Shown here one piece after another: positions 34,874-46,536 of a stretch of DNA of 64,000 nt. Position 1 is the first letter of the stretch. Every line of letters begins with the position of its first letter. The translations under genes were made by a program, and so were the position numbers. The stretch is from Mesodorylaimus sp. YZB2_4 (lineage: Eukaryota > Nematoda > Enoplea > Dorylaimida > Dorylaimidae). The notes beneath the pieces are model-generated. The model saw only the letters and a list, made by a program, of their open reading frames with translations. It was not told the origin of the DNA and did no database searches. Location of the stretch: contig JASANH010001721.1 in the NCBI GenBank assembly GCA_030248295.1, positions 124,001-188,000 of the forward strand, given 5' to 3'.

Positions 34874-35982
34874 CTGCATTTAGCCTTTAGTGTCTTTTGT
34901 CATGTGCTGTAGCGGTAATGTGCCTGTCTGTTGCCCTTTCTGAATCTCTATGAGATCTGTCCACTTTTTACTGTATGTGCCGATACGGTATGCCGTCCAG
35001 AAATAGTTAGCCTTGATAGTTTGTCTTACTGTCAACCGTTTCTCAGTTTAAAGAAGTACAGCCTGTTTCCAAATTTAATATGCCAACGTTGGCGTGCATC
35101 CCATGCCAACAAATGGAAAATACCATCGGGGGGGGGGGGGCACGCCCAAACTGCGTCAACTTGTATTGTGCTGTACTCTTCCTTGACTCCATTCATTTTG
35201 TTGTCATAATTTTAGTTCTCTCATACTTTGACGCCCATAACAGCAAGGTACTTTGTTTTCGCACAGAAAACAGTGACGCAGTTAAATTTCTGGTTCGATG
35301 TGTATCCGGTTCCAAGTGGTTGCTCTCTGCGATCACCAGGCTGACTGAACCGACCACGCATTTTCCACGGGGCTATTTTGGCTCATTATTGTCAAAGTAT
35401 GCTGCCTGCACTTTCGGAAATCCTGCATTCTTTCTTGTCCAATAACAGACACTAATTGAATTGACAGACGTAAACTAATCTTTGGGTGCATCGAGAGTGG
35501 GAGGATAGATGCATTGAACTTTAGCACCCCTTTAATCGCCGCTTTCTTTTTCAACAAACTGTTGTGAATGGCGGATGTTTTGTGAACACTAGTTTGTCTC
35601 GTCTTGACAAATCACTTGGACCAGGCTTGATTTGGGAAAGTGTATGTAAGATGCAGTTCAATCCTTTGTACAAATGCTAGTCAAATTCGAGACGGGTACT
35701 GCAAAATCCTGCGAAAAATTCTGGCTTGAACGGGAGTAAAGTGGTTCCGTTCAGTTTGTACCAAAATATTAGAGATAAGCGCAGGATGATGTTTCGCTCG
35801 TTGCCCAGTAACGGGTTGCAATACTGGTTACCTGTGACTGAAAGAATTTACAGCCAATATTAAACGCCTTGCCAACTCATTCAGGGTATTTAAAATCTGT
35901 AGCAAAACGTGTCACTCTGCACAGACACCTCAACCATTCATGAAACAATACACTGTGCAACTTTACCAAGACACATTCTTCT
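34874..35982. other. Intergenic
   Basis: A 13-base G run is at 35128-35140. No gene or RNA is recognised. Confidence 0.45.
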
Positions 35983-37047
35983 TCACCTGCAAGCTGCCGA
36001 TGGCCGTCCAGGAGACGGGAACGCCGTTCCAATATATGTCTTGCCATTTTGTGTCACAGCATGGCTAGTGATTTCAATCGTGCATCCATCCAAGCTGAAT
36101 TGACAGCTACGAAAGCCGGGCTTCAGCCAAAAGCATAAAGTATAAGTCGCCATGTCAAAAGCAGGACTGGTGCCAATCATAAAACTGCCTGTCGTCTTCC
36201 ACAGATTAAGCCATCGGAACATCACCAAAGCAACGTTCTGAAAGGAAAGTATCTCTGATTGAGATGCAGGGGCATGCCAACCCTCAGCACTTACCTTACG
36301 TCTGACTACGTATCCAGCATAGTCAACAGCGCCATCTCTTTCAGCTGCATAGAATCGCAACCAATTGTGCATGCCTCCAATCTCTCGATTCCTCTCGAGT
36401 ACCTCACCCACGAACACATGCTCGAAAGCGCTAGTGTCTTGTACGCCTCTCATTCTTGAGTAATAGTCGAACCATAAGTTCTTCAATGAATCTTTAAAAT
36501 GCCTCCTGGACCACGTAGATGAGTGCCCTGAGGAACACAATACCTTAGGGGAGCCCCAGAAATTTCCAGAGCATTTTTACCATGATTCCGCAAGAAATCG
36601 TATGTCTTATTGAATACTGCTGTGCCTAAGACTTGGTCCAAAAATTCATCGATCTCACGGCGTTCTTCAGCAGTTTCATATTCCCTCTGACCAGTACTGG
36701 GGTAGTAATTGTCGAGTAATGCTAGAAATTTCCTATAGAGCGGCTTTGACAGTAAGTCATCGCTGACACGAGAAAAAAGCCTAAATAATACCCTTATTAG
36801 TTGAGAGTATTATTTGTGTAAGTCCTTACCTCCTGCTAGCCTGGTCGGTCAGATTCCGATTATCCGCGTACCGTTGGAAATCGATGCTCACTTGATCTGG
36901 TCTAGCTCGATCGTGGTCAGAAGCGAGAAGATCTTGAATGAAATTGTTAAAAGCTACGTCGCTTATTATATTTTGGGGCGAGGCAGCCAAAGAGCCAGGA
37001 AGAGCATGAGAAAGGAGCAGAAGTAGAGAAAAGACAAATGTCTCCAT
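35983..37047 (-). CDS. ENDOU: Secreted poly(U)-specific endoribonuclease (XendoU family)
   Basis: Four exons (37047-36830, 36780-36581, 36527-36295, 36237-35983) join in frame to 301 residues. A signal peptide (about residues 1-22) is followed by the XendoU domain over the rest of the chain. Conserved motifs include SAFEHVFVGEV (first catalytic His), IGGMHNWLRFY (second catalytic His), VDYAGYVV, and the block LWKTTGSFMIGTSPAFDMA leading to YTLCF, which carries the catalytic Lys. The end reads KTYIGTAFPSP, as in the family. These enzymes cut single-stranded RNA at uridines with Mn2+ and leave cyclic phosphates. Because of the signal peptide it acts outside the cell or in the ER. All catalytic residues appear present. 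Confidence 0.93.
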
Positions 37048-37133
37048 TGCGAGATCGCAGGAGCACTAACGCAGGAGAGTAAGAAGAAATCATAGTTCGA
37101 CAGTTTTTGCCTTTGTTTGGCACTTTCCAAACG

Positions 37134-37145
37134 AGATAAGATAAG
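37134..37145 (+). promoter_or_regulatory. Double GATA motif upstream of XendoU
   Basis: AGATAAGATAAG sits about 90 bases upstream of the XendoU start codon (minus-strand gene). Tandem GATA sites commonly drive gut expression in invertebrates. The functional role is inferred from position only. Confidence 0.3.
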
Positions 37146-37611
37146 CTCGCATGCAGGGTCGACTTGGTGCGAGAGTATGAGTGCTACATGTGCGTCATTC
37201 GTATCGAAGGCTGACTGGTACGTCTGGTCTAAAGATTAGTGCCCTAGACAGTATGATTAAAAGCCGTGTTCAAGACTTATCAACAAGTACAGTACCAGGG
37301 CAGCTATTAGTTCTATATTTTCACCTGGTAATGTCCACGCGTAATCACGTCGTAAGCACGCACAGATGTCGAAGCCCCCTTTTGTTCTAGATTTTTCTAT
37401 GAGGACATATAGCCGATACATTATCCGATCATGTTTCTCGAAATGAGCCTAAGAACTATTAGTTTCGTTACCTAGCGACATCGTGCGTCTTCTCTCTCAC
37501 ATTCCCAAACCAGGCTATCACATGCTCCAGTGACAAGTTGACCTTTCCATCGAGTCGGATTCGCTCACACCGTGCTGACTGGTGGCCACTTACAATACAT
37601 CTCTATGTACA

Positions 37612-39294
37612 ATGTCGACCTTGGTAGAGAGCTGCATGTTTTTACTCTGCTTTACTTCTTTGCTCAGCTTGACAGTTCGCGATATGGTGGTTGTTATCAA
37701 TGATTACTTATCCGAGAAGAGCATGACCATTGCCTCGTTCGTGGATAACACTACGTTGCCTCTACCGCGATACGCCATCTGCGCCACCATTCCTTTGATC
37801 GAGCAGACAGCCTCAAGTCCGTGGGGACTTGAGCTCGCACCAGTGGCCGAGGAGGCAAGAAATATCTTGGATGATGGGTTCTGGAATATGAGTTCGTTAA
37901 ATGATGAATTGCTGGCCTCACCAACATCCTTGGCTATATCTCTTCTGTCAGCCATTGATTTAAGCTTTGCTGGCTTAATTGGAGATCGCCCATGGGGTAA
38001 CGTCAGCCAAAACCCAGAAACGATCACTCTACTAGATCGCACATATCAAGACATTTTCAATGAGAGTAATTTCACATGGTTTCACGATGCCCACGATGAA
38101 TTCCTTGAATCCGGCAGTCCAATGGAATTGGTCATGCTAACAACTCAAAGAATGTGCAAACAGTTTTTGGGTGACGTCCTGTCCACAAATTCTTGCGATG
38201 CATTGGTACTCCGCAGGAATATTCACGTGCTCGATCCCACTGAGCTGTGTTTCCCATTACTTCCGGCACCTCTAATTTACGGGAAAAAGCCAAGCGTATT
38301 GGTTATTAAGCCACAGAATTTTCACCTGCAGCCGTCTAAAGAAGATGATTGGCAAAATGATATCACTCTTTTCGCTGAACAACACCTCGCTTTGATCGCT
38401 AATCCACGCGATCGTCAGTACAAAGCTCAAGGCCTGGCGACTACATTTTCTATCACAGCGAACAACAATCCGCATGTGACCATATCGACACAAGTCATGG
38501 GCGTTTTTCAGCGTCGCAATCGTAAATGCGATCCGTCCACTACAAAATCTGTCTGCCGATTGAAGTGTCGCGTGAATGTGATCAAGCAATTGTGCAAGTG
38601 TACCCCATTCGTCTATCAGCATTTGTTCACCGATGATGAACTTCACTCGACCAAGTCCTGCAGCATCAAAGACTATGTTCGATGTTGGAATGATAGCTAC
38701 GAAATAATGGAAGAAGAGAATTGCGATGAGCGGTGTTTGAATTTGTGTTCAGAAGTCGGCTATGTTTGGGCATTCAACGTGGTGCCGAATGCGGGCCCTA
38801 ATCTTGAAATAACATTCGAACCGACTACATTTTCTTTCCCAGTTTTTCAAGAAGTACCCAAAACAACCTATTCGGATCTTATGTCCCAAATTGGCGGGAT
38901 CGTTGGCTTGTATTTGGGTTTCAACGGCCTCGCTCTTTACGCATGTTTGATTACTGTATCTCGATTAGTGTATCGATTGAAACAGGCGAAACATGAAACA
39001 GAGGGAGAAAATGAAAAGAATAGTGGTTGTGCTGGGATTAGATTGATTTTGAAAGCAATGTGGATTCAGGCGGCAATGAATTCTACGACAACGGATTTAA
39101 AGGTAAGCCCCGAGCCAGGCGAAAAGAAATTTCAAGTAGTCAACACAAAAGTTGTTGAAGAGTTGGAAATTTTGAAATCAAGGATTGCTTTGATTGAAAG
39201 GCAAATGCGAAATGGTGTATCGCATCTACTCAATGAATCGGAGTACAGCGCAAGTATGGTGCAAGAATGTGGGACGAATTGTAACCTCGTCTGA
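37612..39294 (+). CDS. DEG/ENaC family sodium channel subunit
   Basis: A single long exon encodes 560 residues. TM1 is short and near the start (CMFLLCFTSLLSLTV), leading to the post-TM1 region YAICATIP that stands for the usual FPAVTICN. The extracellular region has the family's cysteine-rich block: CRLKCRVNVIKQLCKC, then CSIKDYVRC, then CDERCLNLCSEVGY. Next come the pre-TM2 YSDLMSQIGGIVGLYLGF and TM2, and a 110-residue cytosolic tail with a coiled-coil-like KVVEELEILKSRIALIERQM. The cytosolic N-terminus with the gating His-Gly motif is missing, so a first exon upstream is likely; a strong acceptor also exists at about 37668. The pore shows GFN where most channels have G/SxS. It could be peptide-, acid- or mechanically gated. 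Confidence 0.9.
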   Translation: MSTLVESCMFLLCFTSLLSLTVRDMVVVINDYLSEKSMTIASFVDNTTLPLPRYAICATIPLIEQTASSPWGLELAPVAEEARNILDDGFWNMSSLNDELLASPTSLAISLLSAIDLSFAGLIGDRPWGNVSQNPETITLLDRTYQDIFNESNFTWFHDAHDEFLESGSPMELVMLTTQRMCKQFLGDVLSTNSCDALVLRRNIHVLDPTELCFPLLPAPLIYGKKPSVLVIKPQNFHLQPSKEDDWQNDITLFAEQHLALIANPRDRQYKAQGLATTFSITANNNPHVTISTQVMGVFQRRNRKCDPSTTKSVCRLKCRVNVIKQLCKCTPFVYQHLFTDDELHSTKSCSIKDYVRCWNDSYEIMEEENCDERCLNLCSEVGYVWAFNVVPNAGPNLEITFEPTTFSFPVFQEVPKTTYSDLMSQIGGIVGLYLGFNGLALYACLITVSRLVYRLKQAKHETEGENEKNSGCAGIRLILKAMWIQAAMNSTTTDLKVSPEPGEKKFQVVNTKVVEELEILKSRIALIERQMRNGVSHLLNESEYSASMVQECGTNCNLV

Positions 39295-39604
39295 AGGAGC
39301 AAAATGTCAGAACAAGACGAAGAGCACGAAATCAGGTTTTGTGACGTGACGACGAGGCTCGGTGACGTGAAAAAAATTTTTTAAGAATTGGGTTTAACTT
39401 TCCGTATTGTATACGGTTATACTGTATGTACTCACATGTTTTGTCGTGTGGACTGCTTCATCGGACACTTGCAGACAATGTCGCATGACAGCTTTTGACT
39501 GCGTGTGATTGCTTGCTTCTGTTTTATGTACTGCCATCCCGTAAGGGCCATCACATCCGTCTCATCTTTAATCAATATTGCCCGCACCTGCTCACTAAAT
39601 GCAA
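39295..39604. other. Convergent intergenic region
   Basis: It lies between the 3' ends of the DEG/ENaC and SLC22 genes. Nothing else is seen. Confidence 0.5.
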
Positions 39605-42026
39605 TCACTCCTGGAGCAAAGGCGTCTCGGAATAATTTACGGTCATGCATTTGTAAGCCGTAAAAGAATTGCTTCTTTCCGTGGCTGATTCTTGACGAGG
39701 TCGATCCTTTTCAGGCATTTGCTGAGGCAATGGATGTCCTTTAGTCTCGGGTATAAATACTGCAAAGAGTGTGGTCAGAAGGAGAGATAGGACCAAGTAG
39801 GCTACGAATGGACTCGGCCTCCAGAACAGTGCCTGAAACGAAGTGCGTCAGGGAACGTAGCGAGAAAGTAAAACGGCTTATTAGCACCATGTATAAAATC
39901 TGAGGCATTACAACGCCACCCAAGCGGTTGAAGATTGAACAAAAGGCCACAGCGATGTTCCTGAAACATTCAGGCCCCTCATGCTGCTTCAGCATTACCT
40001 ATTACTCAATAAGCCCGGTACCTGATTGGAGTGGGAAAGAGCTCATTATTGGCCAACGGCAAGGCGATCCAAAGTGGTGAGCACATGGCCGCAGAGAACA
40101 GGAGTAAAACACGGACAACAGTAGCCAAAGTTGGTGAATTGGGACCTGCAAAGACAAAACTGTTCGCATCGAGCTCACAGATATAAGATCACAGTGTCCT
40201 TACTTGATATGTATAGAATAATACTGACTGACGATGCGATCGCGATTAGAAGTGCTGGCAGGATGGCACCCAATCGGCGACCATATTTTCTGTAAAAATC
40301 GGGCGTGTGGGTTAATTTTACCTGCGATTGTCAAGGTCGAGGGCGCAGAATACAAAAAACCATGCTCCTGTTCCAGATAATATAGGAGTCAAACCTGGTG
40401 TAAATTGGCACCTATACCCAATGATGGAAAGAGACTCAAGGCTGGTGCTCATACTAAAAATTAGGGCCCGAGCAAAGTTCAATTGCAGGCTCATACTTGA
40501 AGAGAGTGTCAGCACCGATCGTCAGCATGCTACCAAACCATCGAAGGCAGGCCATGAAAAAAAAGTTCACGAATATGCTGCCAGATAGCTTGTCAACGTT
40601 AAATGTCAGTCCGAAAGATATGCTGCTCAAGCAAAAGCTGAAAAGCAACTTTGAATGAGAAGCTGCCAGCAACCAAAGTTACCATTCTTACAAGCAGGTG
40701 GAAAGAACAATGGTGTTTAAAGCCATTCTCTTGGTTGAAAACAGATGCCAATACGAATACTTCTTCGACTGACCCTTCTTTTGCGCGCCCTGTTGCAATT
40801 TCGTATCTGCAAGGACCGCCCAATCATTGTCGCCGACAAGAGTTTTGTTGGTTCTGCAAATACGGCGCAGTTGGACCATGGCTTCGTCAACTCTTTCCGC
40901 TTGCAACAGCCATCGTGGACTCTCGCCAATAAATCTAAAACAGGAATCTATTACCGATTGCCATCAGGACTTGCCACGGATTCAGTGAAACTGTAACAAA
41001 TGATTATTTTCGACACTGTCTGCTCATGCGAAACTAGAGTAGTGATGCAGAGTCGAAGACTCACAAAATAAGTGCCAACGAAGGTGCTGCCAATATATTT
41101 ATGGCCACCGTGAGTACTCGCCAACTCTGGGCCAAATATGCCATGAGCGCTAGAAGGGCAAAGGCAATCGGCCATCCCCCTGAAAAACAGTCCTGTTGGC
41201 CCAGTCATGCTTGGCTTTTGTTGGATTTACCAATAGATGGTACCCAAAGGCGGTGCTTTTGCGACAGGAATTCGACCATCATAACGTAGCCTGTAACTGT
41301 TGAACCGCCACAGAAGAATCCAATTAAAAAGCTAGAATCAATTGCATTCGCACATTTTAGGAAAATCCTAGGAAAAAGTTTTTAAAGGAACTTACGTAAA
41401 CGCAGCATAGACTTGCCAAGTAGGTGATGCTGCCGATGCTCCGCCAGAAATCAGGAGTCCAGCTACCACAGCGAACAATGACTAAACGGATAATGCTTGT
41501 TATTCTAGTTAAAGAGCATCACAAATTTAATCTTACCCATTTCCGACCAAACGAATCAGCTATCTGCCCAAAGATTGGTGCTCCTACGAGAACACCGGCC
41601 ATTTGAATGGTCATAATGACGTACATGATTCGTTCCCTATCGCACACTAACTGCCACTGAAACCACGTTAGCTACAGATAGAATTCAGGTGGCCTTAATC
41701 ATTTGAAAGAAAGCTACCTCGGCTACAATAGAATAGTATGTGTACGAATAGGTCAAGTTCTTGCAGTCTTTCCGGATAGCACACTGCCTTTGATAATGGC
41801 TCATAGTAGCATTTAAGGCTTCTAGGGAAGTCGTGCTTCCTCCGTCAGCCGCCGCAGGCATCACCTCATCCAAGCACGTCCATGTCGGTTGCACTTTATT
41901 AAACACTATGGCCACCAGGTTCCAAGCCTGAGCAAAGACGACCCATTGACAGCAGATGTAAAGCAAGAATTGGAACCTGCCGCAGCCGATAGTGGTTTCA
42001 ATAGCAGCGTTTTTTTCTTTGGACAT
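39605..42026 (-). CDS. SLC22-type organic ion transporter, gene 1
   Basis: Eleven exons on the minus strand (42026-41718, 41656-41537, 41481-41396, 41331-41231, 41179-41065, 40934-40692, 40637-40497, 40289-40204, 40145-40022, 39960-39888, 39832-39605) join in frame to 541 residues. This is a major-facilitator protein with 12 membrane segments. Signs of SLC22 are the GCGRFQFLLYICCQW start, a large glycosylated first loop (sequon NLT), WQLVCDRERIMYVIMTIQM, the signature GQIADSFGRK, FIGESPRWLL before the central loop, KKYGRRLGAILPALL, and IPETKGHPLP at the end. It moves organic cations, anions or carnitine-like solutes; the substrate cannot be told. The 207-base intron at 40290-40496 has an exon-like frame, judged not to be coding. 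Confidence 0.93.
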
Positions 42027-42488
42027 TTCTTTAAACTTGGGCGTATATCTTGAGGGCCAGTGAATGAGCCGACTGGTGCGAGCTGTACGAACGCACTGGA
42101 CGAACGCGCTTGTCAAATCGAGCGCAGCCTAACATTATGGGTTTTGGTCTTGTGGTCCAAAATTGATGACTGATAAGAGTTACCTTCTTAGGGTTAGCTC
42201 ACGTAGCCAATGCAGCATTCTGTCACGTGAAACCAGCCTAATGGTGACAAGCAGCATATCGCTATGTTTGTGTTCGCTGTTTGGTATGCCATTAGCAGTT
42301 TGGCATTGGGTCTCGAGGATTAAAGAGGCTTACTGTAAGTGTTCAGTTCCTTTTAGAAGTAAGCTGATAAGAGCCGGATTCAGAAGATTTTACGCATCGC
42401 GAGGATACGAAACTTGATACAAAAATAAAAAAATTCGTTACATAGTGTACGGATATTCATACCACAGGGAAGCCTATACAGAAAGAGA

Positions 42489-44526
42489 TTAGTCACTTCG
42501 CTTCCTGATCTTGAATTCATCCAATTGCTTTGCGGAAAGTTCTGGCGTATCTACGATGCATGTATTCTCGAACTCCGCATAATGCACTTTCACCTTGCTC
42601 TTATGCCTGCCAATAAAATTCATTGGATGGAACCTGAAAAAGCTTTCGTTTGCATAATAATAAAATCACCGACATTTAACTAGGAGCAACTTGAAGCTCA
42701 ACGTATTCTCTACTGTTTGCTTGTATATCGGCTGGCATAGCGGTATTCCTTCGGACTTACTTTTGTCCCCAGAGAATTTCGCAGGGCAGATACGAAGTAC
42801 GAGTCTGTGCCGTGAGCCCAGTCGATTCCACAATGCCCTCTACGACGGCAATGATCTCAAAATTGTCATTTGCCATACTCGCCTCACTGTACTCGTAGAG
42901 TGGACTTCGCTCATCTATTACATGTGTGACTAGTGACGGCCATAAGAGTAACATCCGGTCACTGCCGTCCGCTTGGCCCAAGTGCATATGGACTAATCGG
43001 AACGAGAACAGTTCATCATTCAAATTTGGCACGTTTATCTTTACGGCCATGTACATCCGTACAGCCAGCTGAACTAAATGATTGCCAGCAATGTCCGAAA
43101 TACGAAAACTAAAGCAAAGACGTCCGTCTTTGTTCCGATTGATGACGGCATGTTCACTGAATACGACCTCCTGCCCGCGCCGTTTCGGCCTGACCAGTCG
43201 TGCCCATACAATACCGCATATGCACCCCTGCAGGATCGCACCAGCCACGTATTGGAAACAGAGAACAGCAATTAGCAATGGGCAGTTATCACTTGGGAAT
43301 CTAAAACAAAATGCCAATGCTGCAGGCTCTAACATCAGAAGCTGTCATGGCTAATTTACTCGCTTACTTGTGTAACCAGCGCACCCAGGTGGCAGGAGAT
43401 ATGAGAGACCAAGTCTCCGGAAAAAGCTCTTACTGGAGGAAGGCAAGTCTCTCGACTACCCGCCGCTGAAACCTCAACCAGAAGGGTTGAAACCTCCCTG
43501 CCGGGAGAGGGTATCTACATCCCGACCTCAAGGGAATGCTGATTACACTTGTTATTTTTCAAAGCACTCGTGCAGCGCATTTTTGCAAATAATGACAAAT
43601 CAAGAAACGGTAAAAGGGAGAAAATGGAACGCTCAAAAGGTCCCTCTGACCGTGAGATGATGCACTGTATAAAGTCATATGATAGCACCAAGATCATGCT
43701 GTATTGCTATACACAAAGGGAATGCTATCAATTGCTATGCCACCAGCCCACTGAAATTGCAGAGCAGGATCCATATCGGTTTGTGGCAAAGGAAGGCTTC
43801 GTCATTGATTAAACAGCGCAGCAACTCCTCATCGGTCATATTAACGAATACGCCGACATTACCTGAATCCATAGCCAATAGTCTGTTGACTCTCCACTGA
43901 GAAAAGAAACATGTCGACGAACCCCTTCACGTTCGTAATGCACGTTATGGCGCTTTCAGCGGCAATGCCTTCGCTGTTGGTCTCATTGTTTATCAAAATG
44001 GTGCGGGGAAAATTAAAATCGCCATTTCGATAGGCAATGATATAATATAGGATGGCAAAGAAGGTCCACGACAGAGGAAAGCACACTGCCGACCCGAGAA
44101 AGATCCAACGCCACCGAATTTCCAACAGGAAGGGAAACGTGTTTCTAAAAACGACCATGAGGAGCCTGTTAGACGTTAGCAGGCCAAGACAACTCTGACC
44201 ACGTTGGGGCTCACATTGTAGTAAGCGTGTTTGGCCTGTGGAGAAGATACAGTAGTGTATTTGACCGCCTTGTGCAAGGAGCAGGCCGTTCATTGGCCGT
44301 TCGATACGATCGTCCAGGCGATTCAGAAACCCGTCGGAGTGATGTCTTGGGCTTATACGACTAGGAGGCCTGCCTGGAGAGGTTTTGAGACCATCCACTC
44401 CCCGCGGTATGTCTTTCAATGTTATCCAGCCTATTACGTGACTGTGGCAATCATAAACGCCCGCTTACCGGAGGCGTCTAATAAATCCATGCGGTGGATG
44501 CATGTGGCCAACGTGATACGATCCAT
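42489..44526 (-). CDS. Inward-rectifier potassium channel (Kir)
   Basis: Four exons (44526-44469, 44235-43863, 43300-42761, 42633-42489) join in frame to 371 residues, the normal Kir length. TM1 follows LLEIRWRWIFLGSAVCFPLSW, the pore helix and filter read SVESQQTIGYGFRFPSDNCP (TIGYGFR, K+-selective), and TM2 is LLIAVLCFQYVAGAILQGCICG. The cytoplasmic immunoglobulin-like part contains RRGQEVVFSEHAVI, GRLCFSFRISDIAGNHLVQ, ILWGQKFHPMNFIG and the C-terminal EFENTCIVDTPE. Kir channels set resting potential and move K+ in excretory epithelia. TM2 has Gln-Gly-Cys near the rectification site. The short first exon (MDRITLATC...) rests on splice phase alone. Introns 1 and 2 are long (233 and 562 bases). 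Confidence 0.92.
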
Positions 44527-45557
44527 CCTTGTTGACGAGTCTGGCTGGCGATTTTGGATGGCAAGTTTTTGAGAAAGGATTCGCGGAAAAGTGCTTGGCT
44601 CTACTCAACCCATTTTGTATTAAACGGAAGCAGTCCATTGCCGCACATGCCGTTCGCGATCGACAACGCAGCTACAGTTACAGCAGATCGGAAAGTTCTA
44701 ATCTCACTGTCGAAGTTTGTGATGTGTAAATCCTAATTCCTGAACCCACTGGTTCGATCTTGAGTTATTTCAAGTGTTTATGTTTGCTTCACTTCAAAAC
44801 TTTTGTGTAACCTGCTGAAATACAAGCACAGAAGTGTTTCGAGTGCTTGTTCATTTGCTCTACGTCAAATCCAGGAAGACGTTGGAGCAAAGGTGATTTT
44901 TCTGCCGATTCTACCAACTGTTTATTTAGGAAGTGTGTTACGAGTGTAGTTCAAAATAACACTTATATGAGGCAACAAGAACGAGCCCACCTACCATTTT
45001 ACTATGCCAACCTTTTCTGTGCAGCCGCTTCGCAAGGAAATGTCTCATGCTGCGACTGTGAGGCTTTTGTGCTAGATCGGGGGGGGGGGGGGGGGGGATA
45101 TAAAAAGGCAAAGAACACCTTCCTATTGGCGCGGTTCTCCTGGTAAATCGACCCCGACTCACGATCGCGTCATGCACCGTATATGTTATCGCTCTGATCA
45201 AATCTGAGCTATCAGGTCAACCATATTCAACTGTACTATGCTCACGACATAGAAATACTAAATCACCAATCACCGTCAAGCAAATAGAAAGTTAAAAAAT
45301 CGGCATTGCCCATGGTGGGCCAAGGGAAGCCTATAGAGGCATAGTACTGTACAGTACATAGGTACCGTACTCGTAAGGTAGGCTAGTCCAATCCTGAGTA
45401 CAGGGCAGAAAGGCAAGCAGCATCTGCGGCACTGCATTGTAAAGTTGGCTAGTGCGGAAACAGATCTACCCGTTTCCTGTCAATTCTCTTTCTGGCTTTC
45501 GGCATCGCAACCCACGTTTAACCTACTTTTAAGTTTTTCTGAAGTAGAAATTACAAA
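44527..45557. other. Divergent region between Kir and FABP
   Basis: It includes a 19-base G run (45079-45097), and 'tagtactgtacagtacata' (about 45341-45360), a palindromic double copy of the TACTGTA heptamer. No gene is seen. Confidence 0.45.
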
Positions 45558-46207
45558 ATGGGTGATACATCGAAATTTCAAGGAAAATTTAGGCTGGAAA
45601 AATCGGAGAATTTCGACGCCTATATGAAAGCTTTAGGTAAAAATTATCGATTTAGCGTGAGTGAGATAAATGGAGACGAAGGAATTTACAACGGAAATGC
45701 CATCAATATTTTCAATCCCACACTTTTAGGTGTTGGCCTGATGACACGAAAGATCGGCAATGTGATCAAGAATCACTACGATGTCACGATCAATGGCGAT
45801 CAATGGTCGTTTAAGACTTTGAGTACATTCAAGAATACCGAGCTGAAATTTCAGTTGGGTGTAGAATTCGACGAGGATACCATCGATGGCCGCAAAGTCA
45901 AGGCAAGAATAGTGATTTGTCCCCGGTAATCTCACCTTTGGTCAAAATCTAATTTTTAGAGTACGATCACTTTTGAAGACGGCAAGTTGGTACAACGGCA
46001 AAAAGCAACTAAACCGGATCAGAAGAATTCGGATTTGATTCGTGAGATGACTAGCGACGACGAAATGCTCGTGGTAAGTGGTACGGATTGTTGTGTTCGG
46101 TAGTCCGCTTGAAGTCGAGGTGTTTAATCAAATGATTTCAGACTTTGATTGCCTACGAGCCCGACGGCAGCACGGTTGTGGCCAAACGTTACTACAAAAG
46201 GGAATAA
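45558..46207 (+). CDS. Cytosolic fatty-acid-binding protein
   Basis: Four exons (45558-45636, 45730-45902, 45960-46073, 46142-46207) join to 143 residues of the lipocalin-like FABP fold. The start FQGKFRLEKSENFDAYMKALG and the stretch TLSTFKNTELKFQLGVEFDED followed by DGRKVKSTITFEDGKLVQ match the family. The end AKRYYKRE carries the R-x-Y fatty-acid carboxylate motif. It shuttles long-chain fatty acids or retinoids in the cytosol. Exon boundaries fall where animal FABP genes have them. Intron 1 (93 bases) is a multiple of three with no stop codon. Intron 2 uses a GC-AG donor (AAG/gcaaga). Retaining intron 1 would insert 31 residues between the two helices and the barrel, which would probably disturb folding. 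Confidence 0.92.
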
Positions 46208-46536
46208 TGTCGGAGGTTGGGGAAAGACGATTGCTGCCGTATGAAATTCAACGATGCGCGAAAATTTTCCTGATTCTATAAATATATACAGTATCTCTCT
46301 GATTCTTTTACCGAACATGTAGCTTTTCTTGCCTTAAAAAATATAAAGTTGAAATAACATGAAATGGAGTGCATTGGAAGGAATGTGTGTGACTATGACT
46401 CCATTACTGCAGGATACTATCAAAAGGTAAGTGTTTCTGTGAATTTCCGATTCGAAGGCTAGATGTCAATTGCACAACGTGCGCATATATTTTCTTCTCG
46501 GAAGCATCTACAGTACTCGTACAACCGTAATAAACC
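46208..46536. other. Convergent intergenic region
   Basis: It holds the FABP and SLC22 gene 2 3' ends. 'tatacagtatctct' is at 46284-46297. Nothing else is seen. Confidence 0.45.

Noticed and set aside
40318-40470. Exon-like frame (MSTSLESLSIIG...) within SLC22 gene 1
   Set aside because: It would break the family alignment; joining 40497 directly to 40289 gives the expected TLFKKYGRRLGAI and the paralogue has no such exon.
40935-41064. Short extra exon with SLNPWQVL in SLC22 gene 1
   Set aside because: Using it leaves an impossible 20-base intron; skipping it gives the conserved FIGESPRWLL.
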